A stretch of DNA of 64,000 bases from DATFDN01 sp963830565 (GCA_963830565.1 CAWHMO010000012.1:1-64000), one strand, 5' to 3'; shown: positions 28,508 to 37,312, counted from the stretch's first letter. The notes: generated by a model from the letters alone, not told the origin. Made by a program: numbers and translations.

Positions 28508-31159
28508 ATGGCACTAACACCGATCCCGCATTCCGCGCGTCCTCCGGCGGCGGGAGCCGTGCCTGTCGCCGCCGCGGATCCGGGCGCGAAGCTTACGGTC
28601 AGCTTGCGTCTGCGGCCGCGCGCTTCGCCCCCCGCCAGCACGACGGCCGGCGTACCCGTGAAGGGCCGCCAATTCCTGTCGCGGGAAGACTACGAGCAAC
28701 AGTATGGCGCCACGGCCGCCGATCTCGATGCCGTCGCGGCATTCGCGACCGCGCACCAGCTGACCGTGACCGAAAGGGACCCCGGGCGCCGCACTGTCGT
28801 TCTCGCCGGCACCGTGGCGCAGATCAACGCCGCCTTCGCGATCAGCCTGCAGACGTTCCGTACCGGTGCCATCAGCTATCTCGGCCATGCCGGGCCGGCA
28901 AGCGTGCCGGCCGAACTCGCCGATATCGTCGAGAGCGTGCACGGCCTGGATACTCGACCGCTGGCACACCCGATGATACGCCAAGCGGCCACCGGCCAGA
29001 GCACGTCATCGCTGCTGCCGGCACAGGTTGCGAACCTGTACGGTTTTCCGACGAATTCCGCCTCGGGACAGACGATCGGCATCCTGGAGTTCGGCGGCGG
29101 CTACCGCGCAAGCGACATCCAGAATTACTTCCAGAACATCGCCAAGTTGCCGGTGCCGAACGTTTCCTTTGTCGGGATCGATGGCGTGACCAATTCGCCT
29201 GGTGTAAATACGGATGTTGATACGGAGGTGATCCTCGACATCGCAGTTGCGGGGTCGGTCGCGCAGGGCGCGAAGATCGTAATCTATTTCGCCCCGAATG
29301 ATGACCAGGGTTGGGTGGACGCGGTTACCACGGCGATCCACGACAAGACCAATAAGCCGTCCGTGCTGTCGATCAGCTGGGGTGGCGACGAAAGCGGCTG
29401 GGACAACATCAGCGCCATGACCAGCGCGTTCGCCGCGGCCGCGGCGCTTGGCATTTCGGTTTTTGTCTCCTCTGGCGACACTGGCTCCGGTTCGCCCGCC
29501 GAGGTGCAGTATCCGGCATCCGATCCCGGTCTGACAGGCTGCGGCGGCACCACGATCTCCAATGTCTCCGGCACATCGTTCACGCAGACGACATGGGCCG
29601 GCAGCGGCGGCGGCGTCAGCAACGTCTTCGCGCAACCGTCCTGGCAGTCCCGGGCGGGCATACCGGTTTCGACTAATCCGAAGGGACATATCGGGCGCGG
29701 CGTGCCGGACATTGCCGGCAACGCTGACCCGTCGAGCGGTTACCAACTGATCCTGAATGGACAATCGATCGGCGTTTGGGGCGGCACCAGCGCGGTCGCG
29801 CCACTATACGCGGGCTTGGTCGCGGTGCTGGAGTCGGCGCTTGGCGGACCGCTCGGCTTCCTCAACGACAATCTCTACAGGTTTGCAGGGCAAGACATTT
29901 TCGACGACGTTACGGCCGGCAGCAACGGGTCCTACGACGCAGGCGTCGGCTGGGATGCGTGCACTGGCTGGGGTAACATTTGGGGCAACGTTTTTTTGAG
30001 TGCGCTTGGCTTACCGCCGACGCAGCAGAGCGTTGGCATCCCCGCTGGAGTCGGCCGCACCCCCAATCACATGGACCTGTTCTGGGTGCATCCGGACGGG
30101 TCGATCAACTCGACCTGGTGGGATGCGAACGTCGCCAATGGCGCCTGGGACCCGACCCGGGTGTTCGCCGCAACCGTGCCGAGCAAGGCGGTGGCCGGTC
30201 CGGTTGCGGCGTTGGCGCGCACCCCCAATCACATGGACCTGTTCTGGGTGCATCCGGACGGGTCGATCAACTCGACCTGGTGGGATGCGAACGTCGCCAA
30301 CGGCGCCTGGGACCCGGCCCGGGTGTTCGCGGCAACCGCGCCGAGCAAGGCGGCCGGTCCGGTAACGGTGGTGGCGCGCACCCCCAATCACATGGACCTG
30401 TTCTGGGTGCATCCGGACGGGTCGATCAACTCGACCTGGTGGGATGCGAACGTCGCCAACGGCGCCTGGGATCCGACCCGGGTGTTCGCCGCAACCGCGC
30501 CGAGCAAGGCGGTGGCCGGTCCGGTAGCGGTGGTGGCGCGCACCCCCGATCACATGGACCTGTTCTGGGTGCATCCGGACGGGTCGATCAACTCGACCTG
30601 GTGGGATGCGAACGTAGCCAATGGCGCCTGGGACCCGGCCCGGGTGTTCGCGGCAACCGCGCCGAGCAAGGCGGCCGGTCCGGTTGCGGCGTTGGCGCGC
30701 ACCCCCAATCACATGGACCTGTTCTGGGTGCATCCGGACGGGTCGATCAACTCGACCTGGTGGGATGCGAACGTCGCCAATGGCGCCTGGGACCCGACCC
30801 GGGTGTTCGCCGCAACCGCGCCGAGCAAGGCGGTGGCCGATCCGGTTGCGGTGGTGGCGCGCACCCCCAACCACACGGACCTGTTCTGGGTCCATCCGGA
30901 CGGGTCGATCAACTCGACCTGGTGGGATGCGAACGTCGCCAACGGCGCCTGGGACCCGACCCGGGTGTTCGCGGCAACCGCGCCGAGCAAGGCGGTGCCT
31001 GGTCCGGTAACGGTGATGGCGCGCACTCCCGTTCATATGGACCTGTTCTGGATGCATCCGGACGGGTCGATCAGCTCGACCTGGTGGGATGCGAACGTCG
31101 CCAACGGCGCCTGGGACCTGACCCGGGTGTTCGCAGCAACAGCACCGTTAGCTGTTTAG
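28508..31159 (+). CDS. sedolisin (S53 peptidase) with seven C-terminal propeller repeats
   Basis: An 883-residue acid serine-carboxyl peptidase. A pro-kumamolisin activation domain (about 30-165, FLSREDYEQQYGATAADLDA) precedes the catalytic domain. The sedolisin residues are visible: Glu240 and Asp244 in DTEVILDI, Asp324 in SSGDTG, Ser428 in GGTSAVAP, and the Ca site near DIFDDVTAG. From about residue 515 there are seven repeats of 53-54 residues (TPNHMDLFWVHPDGSINSTW), resembling PLL-type seven-bladed lectin propellers. AAGGAGG sits 8 nt before the ATG. No signal peptide is evident. Sedolisins work at low pH, suggesting an acid habitat. Confidence 0.9.
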   Translation: MALTPIPHSARPPAAGAVPVAAADPGAKLTVSLRLRPRASPPASTTAGVPVKGRQFLSREDYEQQYGATAADLDAVAAFATAHQLTVTERDPGRRTVVLAGTVAQINAAFAISLQTFRTGAISYLGHAGPASVPAELADIVESVHGLDTRPLAHPMIRQAATGQSTSSLLPAQVANLYGFPTNSASGQTIGILEFGGGYRASDIQNYFQNIAKLPVPNVSFVGIDGVTNSPGVNTDVDTEVILDIAVAGSVAQGAKIVIYFAPNDDQGWVDAVTTAIHDKTNKPSVLSISWGGDESGWDNISAMTSAFAAAAALGISVFVSSGDTGSGSPAEVQYPASDPGLTGCGGTTISNVSGTSFTQTTWAGSGGGVSNVFAQPSWQSRAGIPVSTNPKGHIGRGVPDIAGNADPSSGYQLILNGQSIGVWGGTSAVAPLYAGLVAVLESALGGPLGFLNDNLYRFAGQDIFDDVTAGSNGSYDAGVGWDACTGWGNIWGNVFLSALGLPPTQQSVGIPAGVGRTPNHMDLFWVHPDGSINSTWWDANVANGAWDPTRVFAATVPSKAVAGPVAALARTPNHMDLFWVHPDGSINSTWWDANVANGAWDPARVFAATAPSKAAGPVTVVARTPNHMDLFWVHPDGSINSTWWDANVANGAWDPTRVFAATAPSKAVAGPVAVVARTPDHMDLFWVHPDGSINSTWWDANVANGAWDPARVFAATAPSKAAGPVAALARTPNHMDLFWVHPDGSINSTWWDANVANGAWDPTRVFAATAPSKAVADPVAVVARTPNHTDLFWVHPDGSINSTWWDANVANGAWDPTRVFAATAPSKAVPGPVTVMARTPVHMDLFWMHPDGSISSTWWDANVANGAWDLTRVFAATAPLAV
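30047..31156 (+). repeat. seven tandem 159/162-bp coding repeats
   Basis: The core ATGGACCTGTTCTGGGTGCA recurs at 30071, 30233, 30392, 30554, 30713, 30875 (ACG variant) and 31037 (ATGCA variant). Spacings are 162, 159, 162, 159, 162 and 162 bp. Copies are almost identical in DNA, including third codon positions. The 3-bp length change is one Val/Ala codon in the linker (KAVAGP versus KAAGP). The last copy is the most diverged. This indicates recent duplication or ongoing gene conversion. Confidence 0.95.
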
Positions 31160-31227
31160 AGGCCCTTCTTGAACAAGATCAGAACAATGGTTGGGTGATT
31201 TCGGCGGGCGTGGTTCCATCAGGGTCG

Positions 31228-32211
31228 TCAAGATTGACCGCCGCCGTGCTGAACGGGCATCGCCCGTCCCTGATGCGCCCGCCCGATCCGCGCGGTGTCC
31301 TCGCGCCCGCCGGCGATCACGCGCACGCCCTCGTCGATGCGCGCCGCCACCGTCTCCGGCGCGCAGCCTTCCAGGAAGGCCACGCGATTGCGCCGGCACG
31401 CGTCCATGATGCGCGTCCGCGCCTCGGCCATCTCCGGCGGATAGGGAAAGCGGGGCACGTCCACGTAGCCGAGCGACAGGCCGAGATCACCCGGTCCCAA
31501 TTCGGCGAAGGCGAGGCCGGGGACGGCCAGGATCGCCTCGCAGCTGGCGACCCCCTCGGGGCTTTCGAGCTTCACGCCCAGCATCAGCTCGCCGCGTGGG
31601 TTCAGCGGCCAGGGGTCGCAGCGCGCGAAATAGTCGCGCTCCGACAATCCCCAGATCGGCGCCGCCGTGGTTTCCGATCCGCGCCCGCGCATCCCCCGCC
31701 CCAACGTGCCCGGCGCGGGCGCGTTCGCCGCGCGTTCCCCGCGCATCCGCGAGACCGGGGAGGGCAGCGCGGGGTCCAGTCCGGCTTCATTGTGCGGATA
31801 GCGGCAGGATTCCACGAAGGCGCGCACCGCATCCTCATCCTCGGCCTGGCACAGCAGCACGCCATGTACGCCGCGGCCTAGGATCTGGCGGAATTGCCAC
31901 GCATTGTGGCGCACATTCAGCGCGTCGGTGCCGTTGACCGGCGCCTCCACCACCACCGTCGGCGTGCGATGCCCCGAGCGCGTCGGTCCGCTCTCGACCA
32001 GGCCGTGCATGTATTCGGCAAGCCCGGCCATGTCGAAGGCGCCGTGCTCCATGCCGACATTGATGTAGTCGGCCCAGGTGCCGGCGTCCGTGCGCCCCTG
32101 CGCGCGCGTGAGCAGATGCCCCGAATGCGCGCCCGTGTAGTAGATCGCCTGTCCCTGCTCCAGCAGCTCGATCGCTCGGTTCACCCGCCCTTCCACTTGC
32201 CGCTCCTTCAT
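31228..32211 (-). CDS. HpcH/HpaI-family aldolase
   Basis: A 327-residue aldolase of the HpcH/HpaI (citrate lyase beta) superfamily. Such enzymes make or cleave 2-oxo-4-hydroxy acids with a divalent metal. Metal-site motifs are VKLESPEGVASCEAIL and AELGPGDLGLSLGY; VLLCQAEDEDAVRAFVESC is also typical. An insert near residues 150-190 (Arg/Gly-rich) lengthens it relative to HpaI. AAGGAAA precedes the ATG. It converges on the sedolisin gene across 68 bp. Confidence 0.85.
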   Translation of the reverse strand: MKERQVEGRVNRAIELLEQGQAIYYTGAHSGHLLTRAQGRTDAGTWADYINVGMEHGAFDMAGLAEYMHGLVESGPTRSGHRTPTVVVEAPVNGTDALNVRHNAWQFRQILGRGVHGVLLCQAEDEDAVRAFVESCRYPHNEAGLDPALPSPVSRMRGERAANAPAPGTLGRGMRGRGSETTAAPIWGLSERDYFARCDPWPLNPRGELMLGVKLESPEGVASCEAILAVPGLAFAELGPGDLGLSLGYVDVPRFPYPPEMAEARTRIMDACRRNRVAFLEGCAPETVAARIDEGVRVIAGGREDTARIGRAHQGRAMPVQHGGGQS

Positions 32212-32308
32212 GTCCGGATTTCCTTCGTCCGAAGGCTACTTAGCCCAAGTTATAAGCTCTCTGGCAAAACGCTGGATACTGGCGAGGATGTCGGTGGCCT
32301 GGAGGCCA

Positions 32309-32737
32309 CTAAAGCGGCTTGGTCACTACCAAGATCGCGATTGCGAGCACCGCTCCCACAATCAAGGGCGCGGCGTAGCGCAGGATCGCGGGAACCTTCC
32401 AGCCGGGAGCGTTCGATACCCGACGCAACGTGCCGGACTGCACGCCGTGGAGTGCCGACAGGGCGAACACGATCACCAGCTTGAGCATGAGCCACCGCGA
32501 CGAGAACCAGCCCGCCTGGACCGCCATTACGGTGCCCAAGCCCCATACGGGCAGCATGGCAGGCGTTATGATGACTCTGTCCTATCGTGTCACAGCCGCG
32601 ATCGCCTGCGACTCCAAAGGGGAGCGGGGCTGCGACGACGCGGAGAGGATCGAGACCGCGATTGAAGCAATGAGCATGCCGCTGATCCACGTCACGACGG
32701 CCGCGATGTGGAATGCCTTCAGCCAGAGGTATTCCAC
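32309..32737 (-). pseudogene. CopD/HemJ-like membrane protein with in-frame amber codon
   Basis: From GTG 32737 the frame reads VEYLWLKAFHIAAVVTWISG, continues to AIAAVTR, meets TAG at 32584-32582, and goes on in the same frame as DRTVIITPAMLPVWGLGTV through SSRWLMLKLVIVFALSALHG to the stop at 32309. Four hydrophobic segments and the His in helix 1 resemble CopD/HemJ-type proteins. The family usually has Trp where the stop lies (RWD), so TGG to TAG is the likely change. It is the last gene of the ArsR-headed operon. Confidence 0.75.
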
Positions 32738-32751
32738 TTGAGGCTCTCCGG

Positions 32752-33096
32752 TCAGGCCGGTCGAGCCAGGGCGCCCTCTCTCCGTCGCAGGGAGCGCTCG
32801 TTCATGAACGCGCCGAGTGGCACGAACGCCGCGATCAGCAGGTAAGCGGACTCGCGCTTCGACCACTCTCCGCCCGAAATCGTCTCGATCAGCATCCAGA
32901 TGTAGAGCATGAACGCCATTCCGTGGATAGGCCCCATGATCGACGTCGCGAGCCGGTACCCCGCAAGGTGCCTGAGCGGCACGGCGACGAAGACGAGAAC
33001 GATCAGGGTCGTTCCCTCCACGAGGGAAGCGAAGCGCATCTGCCGCAACTGATGGCGCTCATCGGACAGGTCGGCAGGCTCGTTCGGGGGCATCAC
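32752..33096 (-). CDS. DUF3817 integral membrane protein
   Basis: A 114-residue protein with three membrane segments matching DUF3817: LRQMRFASLVEGTTLIVLVF, VPLRHLAGYRLATSIMGPIH, GMAFMLYIWMLIETI and SAYLLIAAFVPLGAFM. Function is unknown; family members often neighbour small membrane or heme-linked genes. Its ATG overlaps the upstream small gene's stop by 4 nt, and it precedes the CopD-like gene by 14 nt. Confidence 0.88.
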   Translation of the reverse strand: MMPPNEPADLSDERHQLRQMRFASLVEGTTLIVLVFVAVPLRHLAGYRLATSIMGPIHGMAFMLYIWMLIETISGGEWSKRESAYLLIAAFVPLGAFMNERSLRRREGALARPA

Positions 33097-33357
33097 TCCA
33101 CCTCTCGCAACATCTTCTCGATGGAGGCCAGCCTTGCCTTCGTCTCGGAGAGATCAGCCTGCAGAACCGCTAGAGATGCGGCACCGGCTGATTGGGCCGC
33201 CACGGCTTCTTCCGACAGCGCGCGATAGGCGCTCTCGCTTTCCAGGCGCACGCGCATCTGGCGGCCGGCCGAGAAATATTTCATACCGAACCACAAGCAG
33301 GATGGTGGCGAGGACAAGAATCGAAATCAGCAGGAACGTATTTGCATGTTGCGCCAT
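33093..33357 (-). pseudogene. small single-helix membrane protein, frameshifted
   Basis: From ATG 33357 the sequence reads MAQHANTFLLISILVLATIL (membrane helix). The continuation FGMKYFSAGRQMRVRLESES, followed by a coiled-coil tail (DLSETKARLASIEKMLREVE), is in another frame. One base appears to be missing near 33287 (GTGGTTCGG). The whole would be about 87 residues: an anchor plus a cytosolic coiled coil. No function is known. It sits between the ArsR regulator and DUF3817. Confidence 0.65.
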
Positions 33358-33372
33358 GACAAACAGCCTCGA

Positions 33373-33690
33373 CTATTCGGACTTTGTGGACGGATCGATC
33401 AGAGTCTTGACGGATTCTGCTATGGCCGATGGCGTGAGATCAAAACTGAAGTTCGCGATTTCAAAGTAATTGAGCGCCTTTCCCTCGCTCGATAGTTCAA
33501 GCCGGCTCCTCACCAGCCCGGCCTCCTGCAGCTTATGCAGGTGTAGATGCAGCAGAGGACGGCTGATCCCGACCTCACGCGCGAGCTGGCTGACATAGTT
33601 TCGCCCATGGGCGTGGAGGCAGGCCAGGATGCGCAGGCGGTGCGGGTTCGCAAGCGCCGCCAGCACCACCAGCATCCGGTCTCCCGTCAT
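33373..33690 (-). CDS. ArsR-type winged-helix regulator
   Basis: A 105-residue winged-helix protein: VVLAALANPHRLRILACLHA, YVSQLAREVGISRPLLHLHL recognition helix, HKLQEAGLVRSRLELS, then a wing and a C-terminal dimer helix. No metal-binding Cys pair (CxC) is visible, so it likely senses something other than arsenite. It heads a four-gene minus-strand operon. The 26-bp inverted repeat at 33719-33744 lies 29 bp upstream of its start and is the likely operator for self-control. Confidence 0.85.
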   Translation of the reverse strand: MTGDRMLVVLAALANPHRLRILACLHAHGRNYVSQLAREVGISRPLLHLHLHKLQEAGLVRSRLELSSEGKALNYFEIANFSFDLTPSAIAESVKTLIDPSTKSE

Positions 33691-33718
33691 CGGAACAGAC
33701 TTTTGGCATTCAATGTTT

Positions 33719-33744
33719 CATATGTCAGAAAAATCTGACATATG
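33719..33744. promoter_or_regulatory. inverted repeat, probable ArsR operator
   Basis: A perfect 10-bp inverted repeat: CATATGTCAG, 6-nt spacer AAAAAT, CTGACATATG. The half-site with TGACATAT is close to known ArsR/SmtB boxes. It lies between the ribokinase stop and the ArsR-type gene start. The 3' side lacks a T-run on the ribokinase strand, arguing against a terminator. Confidence 0.7.
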
Positions 33745-33781
33745 TCCGGTACTTCGTCAAGTCGTTGGAGCGTTACCGCAA

Positions 33782-34687
33782 CTAGGGATCGGAGTGTCCC
33801 GACCGTGCCCCGAGAAGCGCGTCGATTTCCGCGACCCGCGGCATGGTCGCCTGGCTGCCGGGGCGTGTGCAGCACAGCGCGGCGGCGACGGCGGCGCGCG
33901 CGAGAGCGGCCGCGAGCGGGGCACCCCGGTCGAGGGCGGCGGCAAGGACTCCGGTGAAGCAGTCGCCCGCGCCGGTGGTGTCCACGGCGGTCACGGGATG
34001 GGCGGGAACCCGAAGCAGCCCGTCGGGATGCGCGGCTTCGGCGCCTTGCTCGCCCAAGGTGCGCACCACCGTCGCCCCGAGCGCCGCGCGCAGGCCCGTG
34101 GCGTCCGGGGCGCAGCGCAAGCTGCCCGCCAGCCACTCCGCCTCAACCGCGTTCACCACCAGCACGTCCACGGCGCGCAGCGCATCCGCCTCCAGCGCCG
34201 CCGCCGGGGCCAGGTTGAGCACGACACGGACGTTCCGGGCGCGGGCGCGGCGGATCAAGGCAGCGGTTTCCGCCGGCCTGACCTCCATCTGCACGATCAG
34301 CGTGGCGCCAGGCGCGAGCAAGGCATCCTCCACCTGATCGGCGCGGGCGGTGAGGTTCGCGCCGGAACCCACGCCGATGGCGTTCCGTCCTGCGCGATCG
34401 ACGAAGATCGCCGCGCAGCCGGTCGCGCGGTCCGTCGCGGCGATGCCGGAGAGGTCCACCCCCTCGCTCCGAAGTAGCGCCAGCGCCGCCGCCGCGAGCG
34501 GATCGCGGCCGACCGCACCGACCAGGGCGACGCGCGCGCCGTCACGGGCCGCCGCGAGCGCCTGGTTGGCGCCCTTGCCGCCGGGTTCCATGCGGACGTC
34601 AGGCCCGAGTACGGTCTCGCCCGCCGCCGGCAGCGCGGCGAGCGGGAAGATCAGATCGAGGTTGACCGAGCCGAAGACGACGATCAT
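33782..34687 (-). CDS. rbsK: ribokinase
   Basis: A 301-residue PfkB-family sugar kinase, probably ribokinase (ribose to ribose-5-phosphate). Motifs are VFGSVNLDLIF at the start, the substrate loop MEPGGKGANQALAAARDGA, VDVLVVNAVEAEWLAG and the anion-hole/catalytic VTAVDTTGAGDCFTGVLAAA with the base Asp. The length is typical. No ribose transporter is adjacent, so a different pentose or nucleoside substrate is possible. Confidence 0.87.
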   Translation of the reverse strand: MIVVFGSVNLDLIFPLAALPAAGETVLGPDVRMEPGGKGANQALAAARDGARVALVGAVGRDPLAAAALALLRSEGVDLSGIAATDRATGCAAIFVDRAGRNAIGVGSGANLTARADQVEDALLAPGATLIVQMEVRPAETAALIRRARARNVRVVLNLAPAAALEADALRAVDVLVVNAVEAEWLAGSLRCAPDATGLRAALGATVVRTLGEQGAEAAHPDGLLRVPAHPVTAVDTTGAGDCFTGVLAAALDRGAPLAAALARAAVAAALCCTRPGSQATMPRVAEIDALLGARSGHSDP

Positions 34688-34726
34688 GCGCGCTCCCTCG
34701 CGATGCGAAGGAGCGGAAGGGTCCGG

Positions 34727-35173
34727 CTAACCGCTTTTCTGGGCCATCGACTTCAGCTCGTCCATCGCCTCGGCGAAGCGGCGATTGAGCAGGCTGAGGG
34801 CCTCGGAGTTGGACCGCTGGATCAGGTCGCTCAGTTCCTGCATGTTGGTAACGGCGCGCTGATAGCCCTGTTTGACCATCTCGGCCTGCTTCGCCGCCTT
34901 CGCCTGCGGCGTTTCGGTGGAGGTGAGCGCCTTCATGCCCTCCGACATCTCGCTCATGGCCTGCTGCATGATCTCCATGTGCCGCCGGGCCACGGCCTGC
35001 GCGCCTTCCATCGCCACGCGGTTGGCCGCGGTCAGCGCCTCGATGTTGCGCCGGCTCGCCTCGCTGAGCGCCTGCACGTCGGGGACCGCCGGCAGCTTCA
35101 TCTCCGACAGAAGGCGGGTGATGTCGAACTCGGAGCGTTGGCCGGAGCCGCCGGAGCTGGGTTGTTGAGCCAT
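34727..35173 (-). CDS. phasin-family protein
   Basis: A 148-residue, largely helical phasin, a coat protein of polyhydroxyalkanoate granules. The pattern is VQALSEASRRNIEALTAANR, then a Met/Gln-rich helix (HMEIMQQAMSEMSEGMKAL) and the C-terminal NSEALSLLNRRFAEAMDEL. A PhaA-like thiolase is encoded at 49188 in the same window. The gene stands alone between rbsK and the COQ9-like gene. Confidence 0.85.
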   Translation of the reverse strand: MAQQPSSGGSGQRSEFDITRLLSEMKLPAVPDVQALSEASRRNIEALTAANRVAMEGAQAVARRHMEIMQQAMSEMSEGMKALTSTETPQAKAAKQAEMVKQGYQRAVTNMQELSDLIQRSNSEALSLLNRRFAEAMDELKSMAQKSG

Positions 35174-35259
35174 TTGGGTTCTCCCCTTTCCATTGTGGAT
35201 TTCGATAACATTAGCGGTGCGGACTCCGGCGCACGCGCACGATGGCGTGCGCTAGGGGG

Positions 35260-35961
35260 TTAGAGCGGCGGTATCCCCCGAAGCGGTCCCTCCGCAGCTG
35301 ACCCTCCCAGAATCGGCGGCGGCGGCGCTTCCGGCGCGGGCGGGCCGGTATCCGGTCCCGGCTCCGGCCGCGTGCTGGTCTCCGCGGCACTGGCGGGAGT
35401 TCGACCGCCAAGCCATTCGGCGGCACGCCCGGCGCGCTGCAACGCCGCGTCCACCGCCGACATCGTGGGCGACATGTCGTCGGTCTCGTCGCTCTGCCAT
35501 GCGCGTATGGCCCAGAGCCAAACCGCGTACAAACCGTTGACGCGCGCCTCGCCGCGCCACCCGGCCGTGGAGACGCCGGCGGCCTCCAGAAGCCAGCGCA
35601 TGCTGCGTCTTGTGGCGCCATCGAGCAGCAAGGCGGTGCCGGGCTCGAACGGCAGGCGGCGCAGCAGCGCGAGGACCCCCGCGCGATGATCCTGCAGCGC
35701 GTCGATGCGCTCCATGATCAGATAGAACAGCCGGTCGCGCACGCTGCCTTCCGACGGAACCTGGGCCAGCGCTGCTTGATCGGCCATCCGGCCCAGGCGT
35801 AGCAGGACCGCTACCCGCCCAGGAAAACGCTCACGGGCACGCGCCAGATCGAGCCCGGCGGACCGTGCCGCCTCGGCCACACTCACCGCGCCCCAGCCGC
35901 TTCGGCCCGCCAGCGCGAACACCGCGCCCAGCAGGACCTTGTCGAATTCTTCATCGTTCAT
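35260..35961 (-). CDS. COQ9-like / TetR-like protein
   Basis: A 233-residue protein. Residues 1-50 look like a TetR helix-turn-helix (ALAGRSGWGAVSVAEAARSA, AGLDLARARERFPG). The remainder matches the COQ9 layout: YLIMERIDALQDHRAGVLAL, SMRWLLEAAGVSTAGWRG, the YAVWLWAIRAWQSDETDDMS block and a C-terminal Pro-rich tail. COQ9 supports ubiquinone biosynthesis by binding lipid. Bacterial members are often labelled TetR regulators, so both readings stand. Start 35961 is chosen since residues upstream lack family similarity. It diverges from wecB across 235 bp. Confidence 0.78.
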   Translation of the reverse strand: MNDEEFDKVLLGAVFALAGRSGWGAVSVAEAARSAGLDLARARERFPGRVAVLLRLGRMADQAALAQVPSEGSVRDRLFYLIMERIDALQDHRAGVLALLRRLPFEPGTALLLDGATRRSMRWLLEAAGVSTAGWRGEARVNGLYAVWLWAIRAWQSDETDDMSPTMSAVDAALQRAGRAAEWLGGRTPASAAETSTRPEPGPDTGPPAPEAPPPPILGGSAAEGPLRGIPPL

Positions 35962-36196
35962 GGGGCACCAAAATAAGCCCCTTGCTGGGAAAGACCAGGG
36001 CGGGCGAGGGCCGGTGCATCGGCGGCACGCTCGCAAAATTGCTGGTATGCGCTTCCGGAATGAGTTACTTGCTGATTACGAATTTTTCAAACGACTGCTG
36101 ATCCGCCCTCATACGCAAAAAATGCGCCCCTCGATGGAACAACAGCGGCCGCAGAAGGACCGCCCGACGCCGACCAGAAGGGTGGGTGGGTAGCCG

Positions 36197-37312
36197 ATGC
36201 GCATCCTCTCGGTATTCGGCACGCGGCCCGAGGCCATCAAGATGGCGCCGATCATTCGCCGGCTGGCGGAAACGTCAGGCGTCACGCCGCTGGTCTGCGT
36301 GACCGCGCAGCATCGGCAGATGCTGGACCAGGTGCTCGAGCTGTTCGCCATCCGCCCGGATCGCGACCTCGACCTGATGCGGGCGGGCCAGGGGCTGACC
36401 TATATCACCACTGCCGTGCTCGAGCGCATCGCAGCGGTGTACGCGGATCTGCGCGCCGACCGGGTGCTGGTGCAGGGCGACACCACCACCACCTTCGCCG
36501 CCGCGCTCGCCGCCTTCTATGCCAAGGTGCCCGTCGCCCATGTGGAGGCGGGACTGCGCACAGGCGATCTCCGCTCCCCTTGGCCCGAGGAGATGAACCG
36601 GCGTCTGACCACTGGCCTCGCCGATCTGCATTTCCCGCCGACCGAGCAAGCCAGGCGGAACCTGCTGGCCGAAGGGGTGGACCCGGCGCGCGTGACCGTC
36701 ACCGGCAACACCGTCATCGACGCCCTGCTCGATGCGGTGGCCATCCTGGATGGCGATCCGGCGCGGGCCGCCGCGGTCGAACGCGTGCTGCCGCCGCCTC
36801 CCGCGGGGAAGCGCCTCATCCTGGTCACCGGCCATCGGCGGGAGAATTTCGACGGAGGGCTGGAACGCGTCGCGCGTGGGCTGGTGCGGCTCGCCGAACG
36901 CGGAGACGTGGAAATCGTCTATCCCGTCCACCTCAACCCCCAGGTACAGCAGGTCGCACAGGCGATCCTGGCGGCCCATCCGGCGATCCGGCTGATCCCG
37001 CCGCTCGACTACCTGCCGTTCGTTGCGCTGATGCGCCGCGCCGACCTGATCATCACGGACTCCGGCGGAGTGCAGGAGGAGGCGCCCTCTCTGGGCAAGC
37101 CCGTCCTCGTCACCCGCGATACGACCGAGCGGCCCGAGGCGGTGCAGGCCGGAACGGTGGCGCTGGTCGGCACCGACCCCGACCTGCTGTTCGCGCGGGC
37201 CTCGCGCCTGCTCGACAGCCGCGCCGCCTACGAGGCGATGAGCTTCGCGCACAACCCGTACGGGGACGGCCGAGCGGCCGGGCGCATAGTGGAGAGATTA
37301 CTGCATGAATAG
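36197..37312 (+). CDS. wecB: UDP-N-acetylglucosamine 2-epimerase
   Basis: A 371-residue non-hydrolysing epimerase converting UDP-GlcNAc to UDP-ManNAc. Signatures are SVFGTRPEAIKMAPIIRRL, VLVQGDTTTTFAAALAAFYA, VAHVEAGLRTGDLRSPWPEE, VTGHRRENFD and the C-terminal DLIITDSGGVQEEAPSLGKP. It overlaps wecC by 8 nt; the two steps yield UDP-ManNAc uronate for a surface glycan. Confidence 0.95.
   Translation: MRILSVFGTRPEAIKMAPIIRRLAETSGVTPLVCVTAQHRQMLDQVLELFAIRPDRDLDLMRAGQGLTYITTAVLERIAAVYADLRADRVLVQGDTTTTFAAALAAFYAKVPVAHVEAGLRTGDLRSPWPEEMNRRLTTGLADLHFPPTEQARRNLLAEGVDPARVTVTGNTVIDALLDAVAILDGDPARAAAVERVLPPPPAGKRLILVTGHRRENFDGGLERVARGLVRLAERGDVEIVYPVHLNPQVQQVAQAILAAHPAIRLIPPLDYLPFVALMRRADLIITDSGGVQEEAPSLGKPVLVTRDTTERPEAVQAGTVALVGTDPDLLFARASRLLDSRAAYEAMSFAHNPYGDGRAAGRIVERLLHE

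Noticed and set aside
30047..31156. Regular repeats resembling a CRISPR-like array or tandem satellite.
   Set aside because: Units are 159/162 bp, multiples of 3, in frame with the sedolisin and lack spacers; they encode protein repeats.
29980..31881. Long open frames in other frames and on the minus strand across the sedolisin repeats.
   Set aside because: GC-rich repeats have no stops in any frame; only the sedolisin frame shows protein family motifs and a Shine-Dalgarno.
33719..33744. Inverted repeat as the ribokinase terminator.
   Set aside because: There is no T-run after the stem on the ribokinase strand; the sequence and place fit an ArsR operator better.
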